Positions 1-5,359 of a stretch of 5,652 nucleotides of DNA are shown in pieces. Made by a program: the position numbers and the translations under genes. Source of the DNA: an uncultured Pseudomonadota bacterium (GTDB lineage: Bacteria > Pseudomonadota > Gammaproteobacteria > Steroidobacterales > Steroidobacteraceae). The stretch is from assembly GCA_903910215.1 (NCBI GenBank), contig CAIVYV010000195.1:1-5652 (forward strand), given 5' to 3'. Within the stretch, counting starts at the first letter, position 1. Every line of letters starts with the position of its first letter. Below the pieces are notes generated by a model. It did no database searches. It was not told the DNA's origin and saw only the letters and a program-made list of their open reading frames with translations.

Positions 1-30
1 CTCAGAGACGGGATTACACGCGTAAGTGAA

Positions 31-104
31 TGGAGCGGGCGATGGGAATCGAACCCACGTTAGTAGCTTGGGAAGCTACAGTTCTACCATTGAACTACGC
101 CCGC
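31..104 (-). tRNA. tRNA-Gly (anticodon CCC), CCA encoded
   Basis: The minus strand folds into a complete cloverleaf of 74 nt. The 7-bp acceptor stem is GCGGGCG (104-98) paired with CGCCCGC (41-35). The D arm is GTTC/GAAC, the anticodon stem GTAGC/GCTAC encloses the loop TTCCCAA, and the T arm has the standard TTCGATT loop. The loop places CCC (window 70-72) at the anticodon, so it reads GGG glycine codons. The discriminator base is T at 34 and the 3' CCA is encoded at 33-31, as is usual in gammaproteobacteria. The mature 5' end lies only 13 nt after the stop codon of the upstream same-strand protein gene. I saw no clear terminator in the 30 bases left of it. Other tRNAs could follow beyond the window edge. 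Confidence 0.97.
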
Positions 105-114
105 GCTCGGGCCC

Positions 115-144
115 ATTTTAAGAGGCGAGGGCCTGCTCCCGCAA
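115..144 (-). promoter_or_regulatory. Candidate sigma-70 promoter for tRNA-Gly, inside the end of the upstream gene
   Basis: On the minus strand a TAAAAT hexamer (120-115, 5/6 match to TATAAT) overlaps the TAA stop codon of the upstream gene. An 18-nt spacer separates it from a weak TTGCGG -35 (144-139, 3/6 match). The -10 is followed by GGGCCCGAGC and then the tRNA 5' end at 104. This predicts a leader of only a few nucleotides and a GC-rich discriminator, which is typical of stringently controlled stable-RNA promoters. The sequence match is direct; promoter activity is inferred. The alternative is read-through from the upstream gene. Confidence 0.42.
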
Positions 145-885
145 CAGACGCGCGGCCTCGCGATTAAGCCGCCGCATCTCGACCAAAATGTCTTTGTAGT
201 CAGCGACTCGTAAAATCAGCCGATCGGTCGCCGGGATCAAATCGCCGCTCAGCAGCTTCTCGCGGACTGATGGTAGCCGCAGATAAATGTCGACGTTTTG
301 CGCGGTCGTTTGACGACCGGCAATATTAAACCGCCCACCTTCAAGCGCGCTTTGCAGAGGGAAGGTCGTTTCGTAGTAAACGATCGCCTCTCTGTCGAGC
401 AACGCATTATTGTCGTTGAGTCGTTTTCCATAGACCTCGTAATACTCGGAGATGGCCGCTCGCAACTCGGCGGAGTCTTCGACATTCATCAGACCTGCCG
501 AAGACAAGTTGGTGAAGGAGGTTCGATCCATAAAAAACGTGTGGTAGACGTACACGTTAGGCAAGTCGTCAATAATACGTCGAAGATACTCAGTGCCCGA
601 CAGCTTGCCTATCTGGTAGTCGACAGCTGATTGTCGAGTGCGAGCCAAAAATGCGATGCCGTTGTCGCACTGCGCAATGATGCGATCAAGATTTCGCAGG
701 TCGGTATCCAGATCATCTCGCATCGAGACTAGGCCGTTGTGCAGCCGCTCTTCGATGATGCGGTGATCGAGATAGTACTCGCCGAGCGAGCCGACAAAGA
801 CGGCGATCGAGATCATCAAAAACTCGAATGCAAATGACTTGAAACTGCGCGGCCTCTCGCCGTGACCAGCATGATGTACTTCCAT
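118..885 (-). CDS. DUF6090-like membrane-anchored protein of unknown function
   Basis: The 255-aa product has a short basic N-terminal cytoplasmic part, one hydrophobic segment at about residues 17-38 (FAFEFLMISIAVFVGSL), and then a long charged, mostly helical domain. This layout, with a single membrane helix directly followed by an acidic/basic helix (YYLDHRIIEERLHNGL), and the central motif FTNLSSAGLMNVEDSAELRAAISEYYE (residues 124-150) resemble the DUF6090 family as I recall it. No catalytic motif is visible and no function is known to me. The ATG at 885 has a GAGG Shine-Dalgarno core (894-891) 5 nt upstream, which supports this start. The gene is divergent from the SGNH hydrolase with under 50 bp between starts. 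It is followed by tRNA-Gly on the same strand. The family assignment is moderate; a membrane-anchored protein is near certain. Confidence 0.85.
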   Translation of the reverse strand: MEVHHAGHGERPRSFKSFAFEFLMISIAVFVGSLGEYYLDHRIIEERLHNGLVSMRDDLDTDLRNLDRIIAQCDNGIAFLARTRQSAVDYQIGKLSGTEYLRRIIDDLPNVYVYHTFFMDRTSFTNLSSAGLMNVEDSAELRAAISEYYEVYGKRLNDNNALLDREAIVYYETTFPLQSALEGGRFNIAGRQTTAQNVDIYLRLPSVREKLLSGDLIPATDRLILRVADYKDILVEMRRLNREAARLLREQALAS

Positions 886-920
886 GATCGCCTCGACAAA
901 CCGATGGACTCACCGACGCG

Positions 921-926
921 TATCAT
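921..926 (+). promoter_or_regulatory. Candidate -10 element for the SGNH hydrolase gene
   Basis: TATCAT matches TATAAT at five of six positions and ends 8 nt before the preferred ATG at 935. Transcription from it would begin at or within a base or two of the start codon, giving a leaderless mRNA. That fits the absence of a Shine-Dalgarno sequence there. No -35 at proper spacing is visible; a TCGACA at 893-898 is 22 nt away, which is too far. Weak call. Confidence 0.25.
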
Positions 927-934
927 GCCGGGTT

Positions 935-1648
935 ATGCCGAACTTTGCTTTTTGGTTGACGCTGCCTTGGGTATTACCGCAAGCCGCCTGGGTACGCCGA
1001 CGCACCCCGCGTTTTCGAGGCCCGCCAGGCGAGCTCCGCGGTCAGTTTGGCAAGCATCCGGCACAGCGCGTTGTCGGCGTGGGTGATTCCATCATCGCAG
1101 GGGTCGGCGCAAACTCAGTAGCCGAGACGATCACGGCGCAACTCGCCCAGCACTGGCACGAGGCGACAGGCACGGCGGTTGAGTGGCTAGCATGTGGCAA
1201 AATTGGCGCTCGAAGCGCGCGCATAAAGCCACTCGTCGAGTCGCTCGAAAGAGATGATCGCGTCGCTCTGGTGCTGATCTCGGCTGGCGTGAACGACATC
1301 ACCGGGCTCACTTCCACTAGCCAATGGCTTGCCGACGTGGATGCCCTCGTGATCACCCTGCGCCAGCGTTTTCCCAACAGTCGGCTCGCGCTTCTCGGCA
1401 TTCCGCCGCTTGATGTCTTTCCCGCATTGCCCTTGCCTCTGCGGCAGGTACTCGGCTGGCGCGCAGCACACTACGACCGAGCAGCGCGATGCTATTGCGA
1501 TTCCAAAGCCGGGCTGTACTACGTGCCGATAGACTCACGCCCCGAGCCCGACGAGTTTTCGAGCGATGGTTTTCATCCATCCGTGGCGAGTTACGCCGCG
1601 CTCGCTCGAGAGATCGTCCGCATTTGTCACGACGAGAATGAAACTTGA
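935..1648 (+). CDS. SGNH/GDSL-family hydrolase (esterase/lipase-like)
   Basis: The 237-aa product carries the SGNH hydrolase blocks: block I VGVGDSIIAG with the nucleophile Ser52, block II glycine in GKIGA (near residue 91), block III GVND with Asn120, and block V SDGFHP with Asp211 and His214. The catalytic set is therefore complete. Members hydrolyse esters or remove acyl groups from lipids or carbohydrates; the substrate here cannot be told. The N-terminus (LTLPWVLPQAAWVRRRTPRF) is a hydrophobic stretch followed by arginines. It resembles the N-terminal anchor of related proteobacterial GDSL proteins, so the protein may be membrane-attached. An in-frame ATG at 884 would add 17 polar residues ahead of this hydrophobic start and overlap the divergent gene, so I prefer 935. 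Neither start has a good Shine-Dalgarno sequence. The gene converges on the tlpA-like gene with a 23-bp gap. Confidence 0.9.
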   Translation: MPNFAFWLTLPWVLPQAAWVRRRTPRFRGPPGELRGQFGKHPAQRVVGVGDSIIAGVGANSVAETITAQLAQHWHEATGTAVEWLACGKIGARSARIKPLVESLERDDRVALVLISAGVNDITGLTSTSQWLADVDALVITLRQRFPNSRLALLGIPPLDVFPALPLPLRQVLGWRAAHYDRAARCYCDSKAGLYYVPIDSRPEPDEFSSDGFHPSVASYAALAREIVRICHDENET

Positions 1649-1674
1649 GTCGGTCTCACTGCGAACTCGACTCA
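1646..1674. terminator. Inverted repeat joining two convergent stop codons (possible weak bidirectional terminator)
   Basis: TGAGTCG (1646-1652) and CGACTCA (1668-1674) are perfect inverted repeats of 7 bp separated by 15 nt. Each arm starts with the TGA stop of one of the convergent genes. In RNA from either strand this gives a 7-bp stem with a large loop. There is no clean T run on the plus side (CTTCCG). On the minus side the sequence AAGTTTCATT follows, which is only mildly T-rich. The repeat is certain; a terminator role is tentative. Confidence 0.35.
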
Positions 1675-2163
1675 CTTCCGACTGATCGCCTCCAACGCGG
1701 AACGAAACTCCTCGAGCGTTTTCTTGCCCTGGATTCGTCTCACGACACGCCCGTCGCGATCGAGCAGATAGGTAGTCGGCACGACTTCATTCCACGTGGG
1801 ATCGATGACCTGGGCGAGCTCATCCATTTCGGCGCCTGCCCGCGCATAGGTTTGAAACGACGGAAAGTAACGACTGCGAAAGCGTTCGACCTCCACGGAA
1901 TTCGCCGTTGGCTCATCCACCGCTACGCCGATCAAGCGAACGCCTTCAGCTGACTTCTCTTGCTGCAAGCGAAGCAGATCCGGTATTTCTTTGAGACAGG
2001 GAGCACACCAGGTCGCCCAGAAATTGACGATTACTAAATTGCCTCGATGGCTGTTCAAGACCTGCTGGAACTCTGGCGCCTGGATCGCTTTCGCAGGAGC
2101 TGCTGCCCACGACGCCTGTGCGAGGACAGCAAGCAAGATCGTTGCTACTACGGATCGAACCAT
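1672..2163 (-). CDS. TlpA/ResA-type exported thioredoxin-like protein
   Basis: The 163-aa product starts with a Sec signal peptide (VVATILLAVLAQASWA, likely cut near residue 20). A thioredoxin fold follows: NLVIVNFWATWCAPCLKEIPDL with the redox pair Cys53-Cys56, then GVRLIGVAVDE, and the cis-proline segment VVPTTYLLDRDGRV with Pro129. This is the TlpA/ResA/CcmG class of periplasmic thiol-disulfide proteins, which reduce disulfides in partner proteins, including apocytochromes c and copper-site proteins. The WCAPC motif and the length are typical. The ATG at 2163 has AGGAG (2178-2174) 10 nt upstream, lying in the last codons of the preceding gene; only 5 bp separate the two genes, so they are very probably co-transcribed. 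No cytochrome c maturation genes are in the window, so the partner is more likely the upstream product (inference). Confidence 0.94.
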   Translation of the reverse strand: MVRSVVATILLAVLAQASWAAAPAKAIQAPEFQQVLNSHRGNLVIVNFWATWCAPCLKEIPDLLRLQQEKSAEGVRLIGVAVDEPTANSVEVERFRSRYFPSFQTYARAGAEMDELAQVIDPTWNEVVPTTYLLDRDGRVVRRIQGKKTLEEFRSALEAISRK

Positions 2164-2168
2164 GGCGC

Positions 2169-3437
2169 TTACTCTCCTGCCAACATATCCGTGAATATAT
2201 TGTCGCCCTGCTGCCAGGCGAGCTGATAGTTGCCATCCGATCGAACAGCCAACACGGGCGCCTGTGCCGCATGATCGCCAGTCGGTAGTTCCTGAACGCC
2301 GCCTTGAGCTTCACCATCCAAGTTGTAGTAGCGATAGAAGACATGGCGAGGCCCCTTCACTCTCGCATGCCATGCGACAAGCACCGTCTTGCCGTTGCTC
2401 GCAATACTCGGCGCATCGGAGATGGCTGCCTCCGGATGCACCAGCCCCTTGAAATCGAAGTGAGCAGCATCGTCTTTGGAGACGGAGAAGATCACGCCGG
2501 GCTTTTCTTCACCGCCGTTATGGACTGCGGCAAAAACCCGATTGCCGGCGACGGCAACAGCCGTCGGCTTGAGAGGACAACCCTCAATTTGCCATGGGGC
2601 ACCGCCGATACTGATCGCTACTGGATCGGCTTTCGAGGCGGAGGAAAGATACATGACCGTGGCCGGTCGAATGTTACCTGGCAGCACTTTCCTTGAACCC
2701 AAAAGCAACTCGCTGCGATCATTTGTCACTGCCATCAACTGACAGCAGGGGCAGACACCCGAGTTGACGATGCTGTGCTCGAGAGAGAAAGACCTCCCAT
2801 CATCACGCGAAACGGTGGCGTACATCGATCCCGACACACTATCGTGATGCATATGCCGCGTGTCGATCCACAACACATGGACGCTTCCGTCCGGGGCAGC
2901 AGCCATGGTGCCGAACGCAGCGGCACTGACGAAGCCGCCGTGGATGGTTCCGCTCATGTCTTGATCAGTCAAACTCGATAGACGTCTTGCCGCTTCAAAG
3001 CTGCGTCCACCATCTGTCGATCGCGTGTAGTGCGTGGTCAACGCCGTTTTCTGGTGGGTGGGATGCAGATCGTTGACGGCATATGACACGTGCCATGTGC
3101 CATTCGGTGTCGCGACGATGCGCGGGCGACTGACCTGCTGTCCCCACACGGCACCGGCGGCGTCATTGATCTTCACCGTCTCTGCAAAGCCATCATCTTT
3201 CGCGCGCGAAATGGCGACATAGACATCGGTAGCTGCGATATGCCGATCGTAATTACCGGCTGCCGATGCATTGGGCGAGCGATCCACCCAAAGAATTGCC
3301 ACGTCACCATTTTTGGCAACCGAGATATCGGGTGCAGCTGCCTTGTGCCCACTAGGGCTCACCTGCAGTGGTGCCGCCACCGACAAGACACTCGCACTAC
3401 CCACCAATACGAACGCCAAGAGCCACAATTTGGTCAT
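2169..3437 (-). CDS. Exported sialidase-fold (BNR/Asp-box) beta-propeller protein with CPCC cluster
   Basis: The 422-aa product has a signal peptide (LWLLAFVLVGSASVLSVAA, cut near residue 21-22). The mature part has repeated beta-blade units such as PDISVAKNGDVAILWVD, PRIVATPNGTWHVSYA and MAAAPDGSVHVLWID. Asp-box motifs are STDGGRSF (140-147), SRDDGRSF (210-217) and a degenerate SKDDAAHF (320-327). This indicates a six-bladed sialidase-like propeller. The usual FRIP motif of true sialidases is not seen, so sialidase activity should not be assumed. Its four cysteines are Cys229, Cys231 and Cys232 in VCPCCQ, and Cys287 in IEGCP. There is also a His/Met-rich stretch, HMHH (195-198), so metal binding or redox chemistry is possible (inference). 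The ATG at 3437 has GGGAG 8 nt upstream (3450-3446). It is the first gene of an operon with the TlpA-type thioredoxin. Confidence 0.88.
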   Translation of the reverse strand: MTKLWLLAFVLVGSASVLSVAAPLQVSPSGHKAAAPDISVAKNGDVAILWVDRSPNASAAGNYDRHIAATDVYVAISRAKDDGFAETVKINDAAGAVWGQQVSRPRIVATPNGTWHVSYAVNDLHPTHQKTALTTHYTRSTDGGRSFEAARRLSSLTDQDMSGTIHGGFVSAAAFGTMAAAPDGSVHVLWIDTRHMHHDSVSGSMYATVSRDDGRSFSLEHSIVNSGVCPCCQLMAVTNDRSELLLGSRKVLPGNIRPATVMYLSSASKADPVAISIGGAPWQIEGCPLKPTAVAVAGNRVFAAVHNGGEEKPGVIFSVSKDDAAHFDFKGLVHPEAAISDAPSIASNGKTVLVAWHARVKGPRHVFYRYYNLDGEAQGGVQELPTGDHAAQAPVLAVRSDGNYQLAWQQGDNIFTDMLAGE

Positions 3438-3572
3438 ACTCCCAACTCCCGTAAAGCGCTTGCAAATAACCCCTAGAACTCACGATACGCCGAGACTGCA
3501 GAAGGTGCCTAGATCGGCAGACAGTTGTGACCGCATCTGGCACACTGCAGGCCCGCTGCAGCGGTTTCCGCC
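3438..3572. promoter_or_regulatory. Divergent intergenic region between the propeller-tlpA operon and the DUF454 gene
   Basis: This 135-bp gap separates two divergent genes and must hold or border the promoter of the minus-strand operon. The operon's Shine-Dalgarno sequence (GGGAG on the minus strand) is at 3450-3446. A perfect 8-bp palindrome, AAGCGCTT, is at 3454-3461. Three CTGCAG copies (3496, 3545, 3556) lie on the DUF454 side. I could not find a -35/-10 pair with good matches and spacing on either strand, so no exact promoter is called. Confidence 0.4.
3545..3571 (+). other. Possible hairpins directly upstream of the DUF454 start
   Basis: CTGCAG (3545-3550) and CTGCAG (3556-3561) are self-complementary and can pair as a 6-bp stem with a 5-nt loop (GCCCG). 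GCGG (3561-3564) and CCGC (3568-3571) can form a second, smaller hairpin that shares base 3561, so the two partly compete. They occupy the place where a ribosome binding site would be expected for the TTG at 3573. A role is speculative. Confidence 0.25.
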
Positions 3573-3992
3573 TTGAACTCCCCTCCACCAGACCATCGAA
3601 TCGCCCGAAGACTGCTGTTCGGTATCCCGCTCGGGCTCTTGCTCTGGCGAGTACTCGGCGTTGTCAGCACGTCTATTGGATTGGTCAATGCGTTCGTGCC
3701 GATCCTGCCAACGACCATCTTCCTGATCATCGGGGCTTGGGCGTTCGGCAAGGGTGCCCCGCATTGGCGGGAAAAACTGTTGCAGCATCGTCGCTTCGGC
3801 AAGCCGCTGCGCGATTGGGAAGATGGCGGCCGAGTATCGCGGCGCGGCAAGATCCTGGCGGTCATCGGCATCAGTGTGAGCTGGGTGATCAGCGTCTACT
3901 TCGTCGGACTCACCTGGATCATCGGCGTGATCGGTCTCCTCCTAGCCGGGCTCGCACTCTGGCTGGCCACTCGACCTCTACCCCGCGAATGA
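3573..3992 (+). CDS. DUF454 (YbaN-like) inner-membrane protein
   Basis: The 139-aa product matches the DUF454/YbaN family of small inner-membrane proteins of unknown function. A hydrophobic N-terminal half contains the signature FVPILPTTIFLIIGAWAFGKG (41-61). A short cytoplasmic-type loop follows with HRRFGKPLRDWEDGGRVSRRGK (72-93), the strongest family mark. Two more membrane helices lie at about 95-112 and 114-132. The length is slightly above the usual 115-130 aa. The start is TTG: an in-frame stop (TGA, 3528-3530) lies 42 nt upstream, and no ATG or GTG lies between it and the first helix. No Shine-Dalgarno sequence is evident. The 3' end overlaps the convergent phzF-like gene by 15 bp. 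The family call is confident; the exact start is less so. Confidence 0.88.
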   Translation: MNSPPPDHRIARRLLFGIPLGLLLWRVLGVVSTSIGLVNAFVPILPTTIFLIIGAWAFGKGAPHWREKLLQHRRFGKPLRDWEDGGRVSRRGKILAVIGISVSWVISVYFVGLTWIIGVIGLLLAGLALWLATRPLPRE

Positions 3993-4832
3993 GCCAGATA
4001 GAGTCGTCACGCAGGCCCCGCCCACCCAAACGTCTCCCTCGAGCCCGAGTTCAATCTCGATCTGACCTTGGCGCCCAACGCACTGACCCTGCGCTGCGGT
4101 GTATCGCCCACCGATTTGTAACTCACCGACTAGCCGTCGGAAGACCGCAACGGCTCCGTTGCCGCTACCACATACTGGATCTTCAGCCACGCCTTGGGAG
4201 GGGGCGAACGAGCGCACTTCAATGCCCACCGGCGACTCGGCGTACAAGGTCACACCCGTGATACCGAGCGACTCTTCGAGTGATCGCATCGCATCCAAAG
4301 CTGGCGTGAGAGCGAGCAGTTGCTTGATCGAAGGAAGTTTGGCGACGAGCCACTTCGGCCCGACATCGATGACACGCGGTTCTCGCGATGAATCGGTTTC
4401 ACTTCCTAATATTGCCACCAACTCCGCTAGCGTCGTCGCGCTCACGGCAGTCGTCACGGCCTCGGGTAGGCGGAAGCGGTACTTCGACACGCTATGCTCG
4501 TGTGACGGGATGATGACAACGCAACCGGCGCCGCATTCTTGAATTAGCTGGCTACGACCGCTGGCTAAGCCAGCCGAAAGTACAGCGTGCGCACTACCGA
4601 GAGTCGGGTGACCCGCGAACGGAAGCTCACTGCGCGGCGTAAAAATGCGCAAACGGTAATCGGCACCCTGCACCGTTGGCGGTAAGACAAAGGTCGTTTC
4701 CGAAAGATTGGTCCAGCGGGCGATCTTTTGCATTTCTGCGGCAGACAGACCCTCGGCATCCAAGACCACGGCTACCGGGTTTCCAAGGAAAGGGTCGGCA
4801 GAGAAAACATCGACGATATGCAAACGGCGCAT
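3978..4832 (-). CDS. PhzF-family isomerase/epimerase-like protein
   Basis: The 284-aa product belongs to the PhzF family, which has the two-domain diaminopimelate epimerase fold. It begins with MRRLHIVDVFSADPFLGNPVAVVLD. It carries NLSETTFVLPP with the family's catalytic Glu45, the ELPFAGHPTLGSAHAV block with His75, and the second-domain block AEDPVCGSGNGAVAVF with Asp218. These match the Glu/His/Asp set known from Pseudomonas PhzF. There are no other phenazine genes in the window, so a role in phenazine synthesis is unlikely. Most such stand-alone members have unknown substrates. The ATG at 4832 is preferred: an AGGTGG Shine-Dalgarno sequence lies 8 nt upstream, and the protein then starts in the family's usual way. 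A GTG at 4844 would add four residues but lies inside that Shine-Dalgarno sequence. The 3' end overlaps the DUF454 gene tail to tail by 15 bp. Confidence 0.93.
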   Translation of the reverse strand: MRRLHIVDVFSADPFLGNPVAVVLDAEGLSAAEMQKIARWTNLSETTFVLPPTVQGADYRLRIFTPRSELPFAGHPTLGSAHAVLSAGLASGRSQLIQECGAGCVVIIPSHEHSVSKYRFRLPEAVTTAVSATTLAELVAILGSETDSSREPRVIDVGPKWLVAKLPSIKQLLALTPALDAMRSLEESLGITGVTLYAESPVGIEVRSFAPSQGVAEDPVCGSGNGAVAVFRRLVGELQIGGRYTAAQGQCVGRQGQIEIELGLEGDVWVGGACVTTLSGSFAG

Positions 4833-4933
4833 GTAATTACCCACCTACCAAAGAATAGATTGCGTTTTGGGACTTATTCCGTGAAAGACTTTTGTGCGAC
4901 AACGTACAGTGCCTGTAGGGGAGGATTCTGTAT
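4833..4933. promoter_or_regulatory. Divergent intergenic region between the phzF-like and DUF2780-like genes
   Basis: About 100 bp separates these divergent start codons, so promoters for both are expected here. A strong Shine-Dalgarno sequence for the plus-strand gene, AGGGGAGGA, is at 4917-4925, 8 nt before its ATG. For the plus strand, TACAGT (4905-4910) is a possible -10 with no good -35. For the minus strand, TTGTCG with a downstream AATAAG is a weak candidate. No inverted repeat suggesting an operator stands out. Confidence 0.4.
4841..4846 (-). promoter_or_regulatory. Ribosome binding site deciding the phzF-like start
   Basis: On the minus strand AGGTGG (4846-4841) lies 8 nt before the ATG at 4832. 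It contains the alternative GTG (4844-4842), which favours the shorter protein. Confidence 0.6.
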
Positions 4934-5359
4934 ATGGCGTTTCGCCACGCACTTTGCGCACTCGTACTGTCCTGCATCGCCGTTGCTCCGGCCACTGCCC
5001 AAGTGCAGGGCGGTGTAGATGAGGTCGTGCGCGAACTCGGCTTCGCCCTGGAGCTGCCGGTCTCCAAGTCCGTGGCCGCGACGGGCACTCTGCTGTATGT
5101 CGCCAAGATCCGCCTCCCAGAGGCTGAATTCATCGCGCTGACCGAGTCCTTGCCTGGAACCGAACGGGTCATCAATCAAGCAGCCAACGTGCTCGCGACC
5201 GACATGCCGAAGGATATGTCCAGCGTCCCCGCTGCGTACGACAAGCTATCTCTGCCGCGCGATCAAATCGAGCGCCATCGCAACTTCATACTCGACTACG
5301 TGCGCAAGAACGGCGGCCGCAAAACCGTCGCCAGCTTGCAAAAAGCGTGGGCGGAATAA
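4934..5359 (+). CDS. Small exported DUF2780-like protein
   Basis: The 141-aa product has a signal peptide (HALCALVLSCIAVAPATA, likely cut after residue 22, ATA|Q), so the mature protein of about 119 aa is predicted to be periplasmic or secreted. A Cys at position 14 (VLSC) is a poor lipobox and too early to favour a lipoprotein. The mature part resembles DUF2780 (VcgC/VcgE): a helical unit GTLLYVAKIRLPEAEFIALTESLPGTERVI (51-80), then a second unit LSLPRDQIERHRNFILDYVRKNGG (105-128) that matches the family's 'LGL...ILDYV...GG' ending. No function is known. The ATG at 4934 is firm, with AGGGGAGGA at 4917-4925 an almost ideal ribosome binding site. The TAA stop abuts the stop of the convergent downstream gene with no spacer. 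The exported reading is confident and the family name moderately so. Confidence 0.88.
   Translation: MAFRHALCALVLSCIAVAPATAQVQGGVDEVVRELGFALELPVSKSVAATGTLLYVAKIRLPEAEFIALTESLPGTERVINQAANVLATDMPKDMSSVPAAYDKLSLPRDQIERHRNFILDYVRKNGGRKTVASLQKAWAE

Noticed and set aside
31..104. tRNA gene as an integration site for a mobile element
   Set aside because: No integrase, no repeated tRNA 3' end elsewhere in the window and no change of gene character next to it.
1042..1401. Minus-strand open frame of 119 codons opposite the SGNH hydrolase
   Set aside because: It is antisense to the SGNH catalytic blocks, with Ser/Arg/Pro-rich composition and no ribosome binding site or domain.
2304..2696. Plus-strand open frame of 130 codons opposite the propeller gene
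   Set aside because: It is antisense to blades with Asp-box repeats and shows no domain of its own.
2169..3437. Annotation as a true exo-alpha-sialidase
   Set aside because: Asp boxes and the propeller pattern are present, but the FRIP motif and a recognisable arginine triad are not; only the fold is supported.
3527..4261. A long plus-strand open frame (244 codons) across the DUF454 and phzF-like genes
   Set aside because: Its translation is rich in Arg, Pro and Ser with no recognisable domain, and it overlaps two convincing genes in other frames. It is a coding shadow.
4099..4542. Plus-strand open frame of 147 codons opposite the phzF-like gene
   Set aside because: It lies wholly inside the antisense of a strongly supported gene and has low-complexity Ser/Thr/Pro content with no motif.
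3978..4832. Phenazine biosynthesis gene cluster
   Set aside because: Only a PhzF-family protein is present. Its neighbours are unrelated membrane or exported proteins, and stand-alone PhzF-like proteins are common outside phenazine producers.
4874..5179. Minus-strand open frame of 101 codons opposite the DUF2780-like gene
   Set aside because: It overlaps a gene with a near-ideal ribosome binding site and a signal peptide. Its own product has no hydrophobic or domain features.
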